Positions 1-8,724 of a stretch of 64,000 nt of DNA are shown here, one piece after another (the first letter of the stretch is position 1; each line of letters begins with the position of its first letter). The position numbers and the translations under genes are program-made. Under the pieces are notes generated by a model. The model saw nothing but the letters and a program-made list of their open reading frames with translations, searched no databases and was not told the origin of the DNA. Source of the DNA: Bacilli bacterium (lineage in GTDB: Bacteria > Bacillota_I > Bacilli_A > RF39 > UBA660). The DNA is taken from NCBI GenBank assembly GCA_900768815.1, contig CAAGEE010000018.1, forward strand, positions 124,001-188,000. The letters run 5' to 3'.

Positions 1-69
1 AAATAGATATTTTTAATATGAATTTGGCGCTAAAGAAGATATATTAAATAAACTTGGGAACAACGTAAG

Positions 70-334
70 ACTTCAGAATTAGATTTATTTTCAAAAGAAA
101 ATAGCTATTTAAATGTGGGCCTAGTTAATGCTGGACTTCAATTGTTTTGTATGGTATTCTTTAGACCAAACATCAGTCTATAATTAGCACTGTTGATACT
201 TTTGTCGCTCCTAAAAATGGGCCTGTTTATCGCCAAGGAAACTATGTTATAGTTTCTGCATCTGGGAGACTTCCGAGGATATTGTTAGAGCATTAGCTGT
301 TGAAAAATCAGGGGTTTTGTTTGGAGGGTTCTAA
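70..334 (+). pseudogene. Decayed 3' end of an unidentified gene
   Basis: No intact frame exists, but protein-like sequence can be followed through three frames: KTSELDLFSKENSYLNVG...VFFRPN in frame 1 (70-171), HQSIISTVDTF...YVIVSASG in frame 3 (171-266), then EDIVRALAVEKSGVLFGGF ending at TAA 332-334 in frame 2. At least two single-base shifts are therefore needed to join them, and a further piece (FGAKEDILNKLG) lies upstream. Smooth continuity across the shifts argues for a once-real protein. I do not recognise the family. Either a genuine pseudogene or assembly/sequencing errors near a contig edge would explain it. Confidence 0.5.
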
Positions 335-392
335 ATGTTTTTATCCTGTTTAATTTTATATCAAAAACCAATTTACTAATAGATTTGATTCA

Positions 393-401
393 TGCTATAA
401 T
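393..401 (+). promoter_or_regulatory. Extended -10 promoter for zinc-ribbon gene
   Basis: TGCTATAAT is a perfect extended -10 element only 17 bases before the ATG at 418, giving a very short leader that carries AGGTG as ribosome binding site. Confidence 0.5.
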
Positions 402-417
402 TTGGTTAGGTGAAATT

Positions 418-1146
418 ATGAAATTTGTAGAGTTAAAATGTAAAAACTGTGGGGCTAAATTAGAGGTTGAAGAAGGAACTACTCAAGTTACTTGTAAGTT
501 CTGTGATACGACTTTTTCTATTGATGATGCTTATACTCAAGGGTATAAATATACTAAGGGTGTATTGAAAGCACAAGATGAGCAATATGAAAAGAATCTT
601 GAACGAGCTAAGGATTTTATGAAAAATAATCCTATTTCTAAATCTTCAAAGATTATGAGTATTATATTTGTGATAATTTTCTTTTTAGTCTTTTGCTTTA
701 TTGGGTATAATATCTATAATGATTTTTATGCTGATCATTCTACTGATAATCATTCTACTGATAATCGCTTTGAGATTAAGTCTTTTAATATGCCATATGA
801 GAATAATTCTGGCAGAAGATCTGGTTTCTTTTTGATTGGTAGTCTTGATGATATTGTTACTAATAATAAGACAAATAAAGAACATGCAATTATAGTTGTT
901 TATAAAGATGTTACAACTGTTGAGGAAACTGAGATTAAAAAGATTAGAGATAGTTTAAGTTCTAGAAAGGATTATGATGTATCGCTTGATTATGATAGTA
1001 AAGGTTATGTGAATAAATTTATTATTGCAGATATTGATACTGATAATAGTGTTGCTTCTTCAGAGACAGATATAGATGATTATAATCAAATGAAAGAGGA
1101 AGTAGAAAACCAGATTAATGAGATTAGAGATAAAATTGGTAATTAA
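418..1146 (+). CDS. Zinc-ribbon, single-pass membrane protein of unknown function
   Basis: The start is ATG 418 (MKFVELKCKNCG) behind AGGTG; the upstream in-frame extension would run through the promoter. The 242-residue protein opens with a C-x2-C...C-x2-C zinc ribbon (Cys 8, 11, 26, 29), followed by a charged linker, one transmembrane helix at about residues 80-101 (IMSIIFVIIFFLVFCF), and an external or C-terminal domain of mixed polar sequence. A short tandem repeat (HSTDN twice) lies just after the helix. This arrangement, cytoplasmic zinc ribbon plus one helix plus variable domain, is common among small Firmicute proteins of unknown role. It is a monocistronic unit with its own promoter and terminator. 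Confidence 0.8.
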   Translation: MKFVELKCKNCGAKLEVEEGTTQVTCKFCDTTFSIDDAYTQGYKYTKGVLKAQDEQYEKNLERAKDFMKNNPISKSSKIMSIIFVIIFFLVFCFIGYNIYNDFYADHSTDNHSTDNRFEIKSFNMPYENNSGRRSGFFLIGSLDDIVTNNKTNKEHAIIVVYKDVTTVEETEIKKIRDSLSSRKDYDVSLDYDSKGYVNKFIIADIDTDNSVASSETDIDDYNQMKEEVENQINEIRDKIGN

Positions 1147-1151
1147 AATTG

Positions 1152-1176
1152 AGAATCTAAATTAGATTCTTTTTTG
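1152..1176 (+). terminator. Intrinsic terminator
   Basis: AGAATCTAA / TTAGATTCT palindrome followed directly by TTTTTT. The T-run leads straight into TTGATATAAT, the likely promoter of the Nudix gene. Confidence 0.75.
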
Positions 1177-1199
1177 ATATAATTATAGTGGAGGTATGT

Positions 1200-1646
1200 A
1201 TGAGGGTTTCTAGTAGATGTGTGTTAATTGAAAATGACAAAGTATTATTAATTTATAGAGAGAAGAATGATAGGATTTATTATGTTTTTCCGGGTGGTGG
1301 AGTTGAAGATGGTGAGACTAATGAAGAATGTTTAATTAGAGAATGTAGAGAAGAGTTAGGAATAAAAATTAATATTATTAAGCAATTATATGAAGTTAAA
1401 GGAAAAGACTTTTTGCAACATTTCTTTTTAATAGAAAGAATATCTGGAAAGATTGGTAGTGGGGATGCTAATGAGTATGATATCAATAGAGTTGGTGGTT
1501 TACAAAAACCGATGTTTATTGATATTAATAAATTAGTTGATTTAGATGTTGTGTCTAGACCAATAGTTGAACAATTATTAAATGATTATAAAAAATATGG
1601 TTCTGGTTTAGGAAAAGAAATTATAACAATTGATGAAGATAAATAA
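1200..1646 (+). CDS. Nudix hydrolase
   Basis: A Nudix-fold pyrophosphohydrolase of 148 residues. The Nudix box is complete: GGVEDGETNEECLIRECREE continues into LGI, matching G-x5-E-x7-R-E-U-x-E-E-x-G-U and supplying the metal-binding glutamates. I placed the start at ATG 1200 because GGAGG at 1190-1194 is correctly spaced from it; the GTG at 1188 would lie inside the ribosome binding site. Substrate cannot be read from sequence; small Nudix proteins of this size hydrolyse nucleoside diphosphate derivatives or oxidised nucleotides. It is followed 21 bases later by the DUF2130 gene, probably co-transcribed. Confidence 0.88.
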   Translation: MRVSSRCVLIENDKVLLIYREKNDRIYYVFPGGGVEDGETNEECLIRECREELGIKINIIKQLYEVKGKDFLQHFFLIERISGKIGSGDANEYDINRVGGLQKPMFIDINKLVDLDVVSRPIVEQLLNDYKKYGSGLGKEIITIDEDK

Positions 1647-1667
1647 TTTACTTGAGGAGGAAATAAG

Positions 1668-2966
1668 ATGAATGAAATAAAATGTCCAAAGTGTGGTACT
1701 GTTTTTCAGATAGATGAGGCAGATTATGATTCAATAGTAAAACAAGTTAGAGATAAAGAATTTGATAAGGAAATAAGTTCTAGAGAAGAACAGCATAAAG
1801 TAGATAGAGAAAATGCTGTTAAGTTGGCAGAAGCACATATTAAAGAAGAGTTAGGGCAAGAACTTAATAGAAAAGATTTAGAAATTAGTGAGTTAAAATT
1901 ATCATTAAAAGTAAATGAAGAGAAAACTATAAATAAAGTTGAAAAAGAGTATCAAGAACAGATAAATAAATTACAGTTACAAATAACAGAGTTAAAGAGT
2001 AAGATGCAGTTACAAGAGTCTAAGAGTGAGTTAGATATACAAAAGGCTGTATCTGAAAAGAATCAGAAAATATCGGATTTAAGTAGTGAACTTGCTCTTA
2101 AGAGTAAAGAATTCGAGTTGAAAGAAACTACGATAAAAGAATCATATGAAAATAAGTTAAAAGATAAGGATGATCAAATTGCATATTATAAAGATTTTAA
2201 AGCTAAACAGTCTACAAAGATGATTGGGGAATCTTTAGAACAACATTGTAATGTAGAGTTTAATAGATTAAGACCATTATTTAAGAATGCTTATTTTGAA
2301 AAAGATAATGATGCTAGAACTGGATCTAAGGGAGATTTTATATTTAGAGATTACGATGATGATGGTAATGAGATTGTTTCTATTATGTTTGAGATGAAGA
2401 ATGAAGCGGATATGACAGCGACTAAACATAAGAATGAAGATTTCTTTAAGGAGCTTGATAAAGATAGAAAAGAGAAGAAGTGTGAGTATGCAGTACTTGT
2501 TTCATTATTAGAGGCAGATAATGATTACTATAATGATGGTATTGTAGATGTATCACATTTATATGATAAGATGTATGTTATTAGACCGCAGTTTTTTATA
2601 CCTTTAATAACATTAATTAGAAATCTTGCGAATAAGTCATTAGAATATAGAAAAGAACTAGAAACTATTAAGAATCAAAATATAGATATTACACATTTTG
2701 AAGAGAATATTAATACATTTAAAGAAGGTTTTGGTAGAAACTATAGACTAGCGGCAGAAAGATTTCAAAAAGCAATAGAGGAAATTGATAAGACAATTGA
2801 TCATTTACAAAAGACAAAAGAACATTTATTAAAGACTAATGATAATTTAAGACTGGCTAATAATAAAGCAGAAGATTTAACTATAAAAAAATTGACACAT
2901 AATAATCCAACAATGAGTAAGATGTTTGAAGAATTAGAAAATAAAGAAAAAACATTAGAAGAGTAA
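1668..2966 (+). CDS. DUF2130 domain protein
   Basis: A 432-residue protein that begins with a zinc-finger-like CPKCGTVFQID motif, has a long charged coiled coil (about residues 30-180), then the conserved block YKDFKAKQSTKMIGESLEQH and GSKGDFIFRDYDDDGNEIVS, typical of the DUF2130 family, followed by FEMKNEAD and a C-terminal coiled coil. The GDF...E.K arrangement resembles nuclease-fold proteins of the RmuC/restriction-endonuclease-like type, which is an inference. AGGAGG precedes the ATG. No function is established for the family. Confidence 0.85.
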   Translation: MNEIKCPKCGTVFQIDEADYDSIVKQVRDKEFDKEISSREEQHKVDRENAVKLAEAHIKEELGQELNRKDLEISELKLSLKVNEEKTINKVEKEYQEQINKLQLQITELKSKMQLQESKSELDIQKAVSEKNQKISDLSSELALKSKEFELKETTIKESYENKLKDKDDQIAYYKDFKAKQSTKMIGESLEQHCNVEFNRLRPLFKNAYFEKDNDARTGSKGDFIFRDYDDDGNEIVSIMFEMKNEADMTATKHKNEDFFKELDKDRKEKKCEYAVLVSLLEADNDYYNDGIVDVSHLYDKMYVIRPQFFIPLITLIRNLANKSLEYRKELETIKNQNIDITHFEENINTFKEGFGRNYRLAAERFQKAIEEIDKTIDHLQKTKEHLLKTNDNLRLANNKAEDLTIKKLTHNNPTMSKMFEELENKEKTLEE

Positions 2967-2996
2967 TTGGAAAGTGGAGAACGATTAGATAGAGAA

Positions 2997-3023
2997 GAAT
3001 ATTTTGAGAGATATTCTTTTTTT
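2997..3023 (+). terminator. Intrinsic terminator
   Basis: GAATAT-loop-ATATTC stem followed by TTTTTTT after the DUF2130 gene. Confidence 0.65.
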
Positions 3024-3062
3024 CTCACTAAAACATGATATTATATAGTTAGGTGTAGTGAT

Positions 3063-4520
3063 ATGTATCAATTAAAGTATGATAATTTATTTACAAATAT
3101 AATAGAAGATAAAAGTCATTTACTATGGAAAAATATAGATGATGTTTCAGCTGACGTGATGGATTTTATTAATAGTAAATCAGATAGTAGAGTTATTTAT
3201 GTAGAGAGTGAAGATAAATATTATTGTAGTAAATGCTTGATGGAACTTAGTGATTCTAAATGTCCTAATTGTAGAAAGGAGATTGATAAAGATAATGTCC
3301 TTAAGATTTCTAATTTATCGGTACTTGATGAGGAGAATTTTTTCTATAGTTATTACGTTTTTGATATTGTAGATAGAGAAGTTATTGTTTATAAAATAAA
3401 AGAAAATGTTAAGTATAGAGACGCTATTTTACCGATAAGATATAGGTATAGGGAATATAAGATTAGTGAAGTGTATGCTATTAATAAGAATAAGATAGTA
3501 GATATAAATGAGAATAAAGAATGTTTTTATAAAGACTTTTATACATATGATGATAATGATACTTTCTTAGACTTTATAGATAATGGATATTATTCGTATT
3601 TGTATGTTGGTAATTTAGAACAGTTAAAGTATGTTGATATTTATAAGTATTCATTTATTTGGTTGGGTAAGGAATTCTTAGAGAAACGAAATGATATAAG
3701 TTTATTGGATATTACTTATAGTGCTCTTTATTATAGACAGTTTGAATATTTGATAAAGTTAGGTTTTTATAATTTGGCATTTAGTTGTAATTGTTCTTGG
3801 ATAGAAGATGAGTCTAAAGATATACTTGGAGTACCTAGAGGATATTATGAGTTTATGAGGAGTATAGATATTACTGTTTCACAATTAGAAGTTTTAAAGA
3901 TTGTTAGGAGTTGTGATATTGATATTATTAATTTTTATGAAGATTATCTTTATTTACTTTATGAACATGAAGATTATAAATATTTTGATATATTAAAAAA
4001 ATATTTTGAGGAGAATGGTTATAAGAATGAGAGGTTAGTTGAGTACTTTGATTATCTTTCTTTAGTAGAAAAATGTGGACTTGATATGAAAGAAAAAAAA
4101 GTTTTATTTCCAAGTGATTTAGAAAAAGTACATGATAAGTTATCAGAAGAGTATATTTTGATGGAAAATCCAGAAATTGATAAGAAAATAAAATCTGTTA
4201 GTAATATTCTTAGTTTAAACAGATATGAAGATGATAAGTATATTATTTTTCCAGTACAATCAATTAATGGTTTGGTTGATGAGTCAAGTCAGATGCATAA
4301 TTGTGTTAGAAGCTATTATGAAAGGGTTGCTGATGTTAAGAGTGAAGTTTATTTTATGAGAGAAAAAAATAGTATAGAAAAATCATTTGTTACTGTAGAG
4401 GTACGTAGGGGAAAAATAGTACAGGCTAGAAGTAAGTATAATGGTGATGTTAGTGATGCTGTGTGGAAAGTATTAAGGAAATGGGAAAAGAGTTTGGTTT
4501 TGATAGATGAGGAAGAATAG
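3063..4520 (+). CDS. PcfJ-like protein
   Basis: A 485-residue protein whose C-terminal third carries the PcfJ-like signature: NGLVDESSQMHNCVRSYYE, then VYFMREK...SFVTVEVRRGKIVQARSKYN, with the H-N-C-V centre and the T-V-E-V / Q-A-R strands characteristic of that family. Near the N-terminus (about residues 55-75) is a C-x2-C...C-x2-C zinc ribbon (CSKCLMEL...CPNC). PcfJ was named from the conjugative plasmid pCF10, but most chromosomal homologues have no known role. No other conjugation or plasmid gene is adjacent, so this is not evidence of a mobile element. The start is ATG 3063 with TTAGGTG upstream. Confidence 0.8.
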   Translation: MYQLKYDNLFTNIIEDKSHLLWKNIDDVSADVMDFINSKSDSRVIYVESEDKYYCSKCLMELSDSKCPNCRKEIDKDNVLKISNLSVLDEENFFYSYYVFDIVDREVIVYKIKENVKYRDAILPIRYRYREYKISEVYAINKNKIVDINENKECFYKDFYTYDDNDTFLDFIDNGYYSYLYVGNLEQLKYVDIYKYSFIWLGKEFLEKRNDISLLDITYSALYYRQFEYLIKLGFYNLAFSCNCSWIEDESKDILGVPRGYYEFMRSIDITVSQLEVLKIVRSCDIDIINFYEDYLYLLYEHEDYKYFDILKKYFEENGYKNERLVEYFDYLSLVEKCGLDMKEKKVLFPSDLEKVHDKLSEEYILMENPEIDKKIKSVSNILSLNRYEDDKYIIFPVQSINGLVDESSQMHNCVRSYYERVADVKSEVYFMREKNSIEKSFVTVEVRRGKIVQARSKYNGDVSDAVWKVLRKWEKSLVLIDEEE

Positions 4521-4557
4521 ATAATTAAGTGTTGTAGTTATTTAGAAATGGAAAAGT

Positions 4558-4588
4558 TCTAAGATAAGATATTATATTAGATTTTTTT
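4558..4588 (+). terminator. Possible weak terminator after PcfJ-like gene
   Basis: TCTAA...TTAGA stem and seven T residues; short AT-only stem, so low confidence. Confidence 0.35.
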
Positions 4589-4624
4589 GTTAAGATGGAT
4601 TTAAAAACTTCCTGATAAAAAAAT

Positions 4625-4653
4625 TTGACAAGTACTAATTTTGGTGTTATTAT
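4625..4653 (+). promoter_or_regulatory. pheST promoter
   Basis: TTGACA, exactly 17 bases, TATTAT, immediately upstream of the T-box leader. Confidence 0.7.
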
Positions 4654-4659
4654 TTAAGT

Positions 4660-4882
4660 AATTTCGTTGATGAAGAAATTATCTAAGTAGTTATTTAGAA
4701 TTCTATACAGGGAATAATGGTTAGCAACTGAGAGCCATTTTAGAGAGTCTAAGTAATGAATTTCAATAATGGAGTCAAATCGTGATGAGCGTTATTCTAT
4801 AGAGTGCTAAGTAATTAGAACAAAGGTGGTACCGCGGATTTAATAGTGATTCGTCCTTTTTATGGATGATCACTATTTTTTA
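4660..4882 (+). promoter_or_regulatory. T-box leader of pheST
   Basis: The T-box sequence AAAGGTGGTACCGCGG lies at 4822-4836. It is preceded by a long structured Stem I region (including GATGAAG around 4670) and followed by a strong intrinsic terminator: AATAGTGAT at 4842-4850 pairs with ATCACTATT at 4869-4877 and runs into T residues. T-box RNAs bind uncharged tRNA; pairing of the acceptor end with the T-box bulge stabilises the antiterminator and allows read-through. Location upstream of pheS predicts tRNA-Phe as ligand; a TTC at 4701-4703 is a candidate specifier, but I could not confirm the loop. The terminator overlaps the region just before the pheS start. Confidence 0.93.
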
Positions 4883-4903
4883 TTTATAAGAGAGGGATGC
4901 AAT

Positions 4904-5941
4904 ATGAAAGAAAAATTAGAAGAAATCAGAAGTAAGGGATTAAAAAAAATTGAAGAAGTAGAAAAATTAGAAGATTTACAAGAAGTTACTAGAGAGATTA
5001 CTGGTAAGAAAAGTGAATTGACTGAAGCTTTAAAGTCTCTTAGTGAATTATCAGTAGAGATGAAGAAGACTATTGGTATGCAAGCTACAGAGATTAAGAA
5101 GTTGTTTGCTGATAAGTTAAAAGAAAAAGAAGATGAATTAATTAATGCTAAGAGCGTTGTTGATAAACCTTTAGATTTAACTTTACCAGGTATTGAAGTT
5201 GAAGGTGGTGCACTTCATCCAATTACACAAATGTGTTATGACTTAAATGATGCCTTCTTATCACTTGGATTTGAGGTTTATAGTGAAGATGATATTAGTA
5301 GTGAGAAGTATGCTTTTGATAATTTGAATTTCCCTGCTGATCATCCTGCTCGTCAATCTATGGATACATTCTGGTTGGATGGAACTGAAGATAAAGCTGG
5401 AAATGAACGTTTATGTTTAAGACCACATTTAACAGGTGGGTCTGTTAGATACTTATTAGAGCATGGAGCTCCTGCTAGATTCGTATATCCTGGTAGAGTT
5501 TATAGAAATGAAACTACTGATGCTAGACATGAGAGAGCTTTCTTCCAATATGAAGCTTTAATAGTTGACAAAGATATTTCATTCTCATCTGGTATGGTTA
5601 TGATTCAAACTATTTTAGAGAAAGTATTTGGTAGAAAAATCAATGTTCGTATGAGAGAGGGATTTTTCCCATTTACTGAGCCTGGATATGAAATAGATAT
5701 GGAATGTTTAGTATGTGGTGGTAAAGGTTGTAAAGTATGTAATCATAATGGTTGGATAGAAGTTATGCCAGGTGGAGTAATTCATCCAAATGTATTAAAG
5801 TCTGCTAATTTAGATCCGGAAGAATGGACTGGATTCTATATTAATATAGGATTAGATAGATTGGTTATGATGCGTTATGGAGTAGATGATGTTAGATTAT
5901 TCCATAGTGGAGATTTAAGATTTTTGGAGCAATTTAAGTAG
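4904..5941 (+). CDS. pheS: Phenylalanine-tRNA ligase alpha subunit
   Basis: The catalytic subunit of the (alpha-beta)2 phenylalanyl-tRNA synthetase, which charges tRNA-Phe in the cytoplasm. The 345-residue protein has the N-terminal coiled coil that binds tRNA (about residues 1-85) and the class II core: motif 1 region HPITQMCYDLNDAFLSLGFE, motif 2 FVYPGRVYRNETTDARHERAFFQ and motif 3 GFYINIGLDRLVMMRYGVDD. The Cys-rich insertion CLVCGGKGCKVCNHNGW is usual in bacterial PheS of this branch. ATG 4904 follows GAGAGGGA; an earlier in-frame ATG (4862) sits inside the T-box terminator and is not the start. It is followed 13 bases later by pheT. Confidence 0.97.
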   Translation: MKEKLEEIRSKGLKKIEEVEKLEDLQEVTREITGKKSELTEALKSLSELSVEMKKTIGMQATEIKKLFADKLKEKEDELINAKSVVDKPLDLTLPGIEVEGGALHPITQMCYDLNDAFLSLGFEVYSEDDISSEKYAFDNLNFPADHPARQSMDTFWLDGTEDKAGNERLCLRPHLTGGSVRYLLEHGAPARFVYPGRVYRNETTDARHERAFFQYEALIVDKDISFSSGMVMIQTILEKVFGRKINVRMREGFFPFTEPGYEIDMECLVCGGKGCKVCNHNGWIEVMPGGVIHPNVLKSANLDPEEWTGFYINIGLDRLVMMRYGVDDVRLFHSGDLRFLEQFK

Positions 5942-5954
5942 GAGGTTTTAGAAG

Positions 5955-8381
5955 ATGAAAGTATCATTAAATTGGGTAAAGAAATATGTTGATTTACCAA
6001 AAGATGTAACAGAAAAACAAATAGCTTATGATTTAACTTTAAGAACTGTTGAAGTTGAGTCTGTTGAAAATACAAAAGAAAAATTTCATGATATTGTTGT
6101 TGGTAAAATATTAGAAGTTAATGAACATCCTAATGCAGATAAATTAAAAGTATGTATAGTTGATATTGGTGAAGAAAAGTCAGTACAAATCGTATGCGGT
6201 GGATGTAATTTATATGTTGGTGAATATGTAGTTATATCAAAACCTGGGGCTGAAGTTTATTGGCATGGTGAAGCTGGACTTGTTAAGATTAAAGAATCTA
6301 ATATGAGAGGTGTTTCATCATATGGTATGATTTGTGGAGCAACTGAAGTTTATCTAGAACAATTATTTCCACCTAAGAGTGAAGATGAGATAGTTGATTT
6401 AAAAGGATATGAGTGCAAAGTTGGACAAAATATTGCTGATGTTATTTGTATGGACGATGTTGTTTTAGAAATAGATAATAAGTCTTTAACAAATAGACCT
6501 GATTTATGGGGTCATTATGGTATAGCAAGAGAATTATCTGCAATATATAATGTACCATTAAAAGAGTTACCAGTTGCTAAGATTGATCCAAAACTTCCTA
6601 AATATAAAGTTGAAATAAAAGAACCTGAAAAATGTAATAGATATGCAGCAGTTGAGATTGAAAATGTATATGATAAAGAATCACCTATGTGGATGAAGGC
6701 TGCTTTAATTAATGGTGGTATGAGACCAATCAATGCGATTGTTGATATTACTAATTATGTAATGATGGCTGTAGGACAACCTTTACATGCTTTTGATAGA
6801 ACTCATGTAGTCGGAGAAAAGATTGTTGTTAGAAATGCTAAGAAAGATGAAGAGTTATTATTACTTGATAATAATGCAATTAGTTTAACAGAAGATGATT
6901 TAGTAATTTGTGATACAGAAGATGCTATGGCTTTAGCTGGTATTCGTGGTGGTAAGAAAGACTCTATTTTGCCAGAGACAACTGGAATTGTGTTAGAAGT
7001 TGCTAACTTTACAGCCACTACTATTAGAAAAACAGGTAAGAGATTTGATGAGAAGACTGATGCTTCTATTAGATATGAGAAGAATATTGATACTGAAAGA
7101 GTAGAGCAAGGTTTAGCATTAGCATTAGAATTATTCAAAGAATTATTCCCAGAATGTAAAGTAGTAGCATTTAATGATGTATATCCAATAAAGACAGAAA
7201 GAGAAAAAATTGATGTTCCTGAAGAGTTTTTAAATGTTAGATTAGGAAAAGTCTTAGGAAGAGAGACAATTGAGAGAGTACTTAAAGCTTTAGGATATGA
7301 AGTTACATATAAAGATGGAATTTATCATGTAGTAGTTCCTGTATGGAGATCTACAGGAGATGTTTATTTAAAGGATGATGTAATGGGTGATATAGCGAGA
7401 CTTTTAAGTTTTGAGAGTTTTGAAGCTAAACCATTAACTATTACATTTGAACATGCGGTATTACAAAGAAAAGTATCACTTGAGCGTAGATTAAGAGAAT
7501 ACTTAGCTTACAGGTGTGGATTTAATGAAATATTTACATATCCTTGGATAGATGAGAAGTATATTAATGCTGCTGGTATTAATAAAGAAAATTCAGTTAA
7601 ATTAGCAACTCCACCATCACCAGAAGAAGCATATTTAAGAAGTTCACTTGTTCCTGGTATGTTAGAAGCAATCTCTAAGAATTTAAGATACTATGATTAT
7701 TTCAGATTATTTGAAATGGCTCAAGTATTTGAAAGAGGAGTATATCATGAGTCTTCTGAAGATGAGACTTTACCAATACATAAGATGTTATTAACGGGGT
7801 GTATCGTTGGTAAAGATCCTAGTCATATTTTCTATGAATTAAAAGGTGTTTTAGAGAAGATGGCAGGATATACACAAATGGAGAAAATGAGATTAGAAGT
7901 TAGTAAAGAAAAACCAAGTTGGGCTGATATAAATGTTTATATGGACATTTTACTTGGACAAGAAGTTGTTGGTAAACTTGGATTAGTTTCAATTAGAGCA
8001 ATGAGTGAGGCTAAGATTAAACGTACTAATGTAGCAGTATTTGAATTGGATACAGGATTATTAGTACCTAATGCTTCACGTGATAATAAATTTATACATT
8101 TATCACAAGTTCCATTGGTTTCAAAAGATTTATCAATTTTAGTTGATGAAGATGTTACTTGGAGAAGTATTTCAACTGCGATTAAAAATAAAGTTAAAGA
8201 AGTTAAGTTTATTGAGGAATATAGAGGTAACCAGGTACCAGATGGTAAGAAGTCTATTATGCTAAGAGTATTACTAGGTAATGGAGATGTTACTTTAACA
8301 TCTGAAGAGATTAATTCAACCATGGATGTAATTATGGAAATACTTGGTAAAAAATGTGGAGCAAGTTTAAGAGATGAATAA
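5955..8381 (+). CDS. pheT: Phenylalanine-tRNA ligase beta subunit
   Basis: The structural/editing subunit partnering PheS. The 808 residues match the usual bacterial length. In order: N-terminal strand MKVSLNWVKKYVDLP, EMAP-II-like tRNA-binding domain (about 40-150, with HPNADKLKVC), B3/B4 editing domain containing NGGMRPINAIVDITNYVMMAVGQ-type sequence (about 250-275), B5 domain, catalytic-like domain, and the C-terminal ferredoxin-fold anticodon-binding domain (about 715-808, from FIHLSQVPLVSKDLSILVDE). AGGAGGT lies just before ATG 5955. It is co-transcribed with pheS under the T-box. Confidence 0.97.
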   Translation: MKVSLNWVKKYVDLPKDVTEKQIAYDLTLRTVEVESVENTKEKFHDIVVGKILEVNEHPNADKLKVCIVDIGEEKSVQIVCGGCNLYVGEYVVISKPGAEVYWHGEAGLVKIKESNMRGVSSYGMICGATEVYLEQLFPPKSEDEIVDLKGYECKVGQNIADVICMDDVVLEIDNKSLTNRPDLWGHYGIARELSAIYNVPLKELPVAKIDPKLPKYKVEIKEPEKCNRYAAVEIENVYDKESPMWMKAALINGGMRPINAIVDITNYVMMAVGQPLHAFDRTHVVGEKIVVRNAKKDEELLLLDNNAISLTEDDLVICDTEDAMALAGIRGGKKDSILPETTGIVLEVANFTATTIRKTGKRFDEKTDASIRYEKNIDTERVEQGLALALELFKELFPECKVVAFNDVYPIKTEREKIDVPEEFLNVRLGKVLGRETIERVLKALGYEVTYKDGIYHVVVPVWRSTGDVYLKDDVMGDIARLLSFESFEAKPLTITFEHAVLQRKVSLERRLREYLAYRCGFNEIFTYPWIDEKYINAAGINKENSVKLATPPSPEEAYLRSSLVPGMLEAISKNLRYYDYFRLFEMAQVFERGVYHESSEDETLPIHKMLLTGCIVGKDPSHIFYELKGVLEKMAGYTQMEKMRLEVSKEKPSWADINVYMDILLGQEVVGKLGLVSIRAMSEAKIKRTNVAVFELDTGLLVPNASRDNKFIHLSQVPLVSKDLSILVDEDVTWRSISTAIKNKVKEVKFIEEYRGNQVPDGKKSIMLRVLLGNGDVTLTSEEINSTMDVIMEILGKKCGASLRDE

Positions 8382-8385
8382 AAAT

Positions 8386-8412
8386 GAAGGACCAATTTAT
8401 ATTGGTTCTTTT
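8386..8412 (+). terminator. pheST terminator
   Basis: GAAGGACCAAT / ATTGGTTCTT stem followed by TTTATTTTT. Confidence 0.75.
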
Positions 8413-8459
8413 ATTTTTACTTTAGGGTTAATTTTTATATAATTAATTTGGTGATTATA

Positions 8460-8558
8460 ATGAAGCTTTATGTAGACGAAGATATTTATTTAAGAGAAAT
8501 TGATTATTTTGATACTCTTGGTAATAGTACTAAAAACACTTTACTTTATTTAAAATAA
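8460..8558 (+). CDS. Possible 32-residue peptide or truncated gene start
   Basis: ATG 8460 opens a frame of 32 residues (MKLYVDEDIYLREIDYFDT...) preceded by TATAAT-like sequence (around 8437) and a weak GGTGA. Its composition is acidic and soluble, and it resembles the beginning of an ordinary protein cut short. It ends just before the tandem toxin-antitoxin units, so it could be the remnant of a gene interrupted when those units arrived. Expression and function are unproven. Confidence 0.3.
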   Translation: MKLYVDEDIYLREIDYFDTLGNSTKNTLLYLK

Positions 8559-8563
8559 TAGTC

Positions 8564-8592
8564 TTGTAAAGTTTAGATGTTTATGATACGAT
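8564..8592 (+). promoter_or_regulatory. Antitoxin RNA promoter, copy 1
   Basis: TTGTAA, 17 bases, TACGAT, with TGA directly before the -10 (extended -10). Expected start near 8599. Confidence 0.65.
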
Positions 8593-8598
8593 GAATAT

Positions 8599-8711
8599 GT
8601 CAAGGAAACTTGAATAAAATAAAAATAGGGAATACTTAATGTTTTGTGCGATTAAGTACTTACCTCAATTGGGTTTGCACCTAATCACATTGCTGATTAA
8701 GTGCTTTTTTC
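8599..8711 (+). ncRNA. Predicted antisense antitoxin RNA, copy 1
   Basis: A predicted transcript of about 113 nt between the promoter at 8564-8592 and the terminator at 8677-8711. Visible structure: a 5' hairpin TCAAG-GAAA-CTTGA with a GNRA-type tetraloop, a hairpin TACTTAAT (8633-8640) / ATTAAGTA (8651-8658), a small ACC/GGT stem-loop, and the terminator hairpin GCACCTAATCA...TGATTAAGTGC followed by TTTTTT. No convincing ORF lies in it. It is complementary to the 3' part of the toxin message, as in TxpA/RatA and BsrG/SR4 loci of Bacillus. Its RNA ends are inferred. Confidence 0.65.
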
Positions 8712-8724
8712 TTTTTTATCATCG

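Noticed and set aside
3063..4520. Conjugative plasmid or ICE, suggested by the PcfJ-like gene
   Set aside because: No relaxase, type IV secretion, integrase or att sites nearby; chromosomal PcfJ-like proteins are common.
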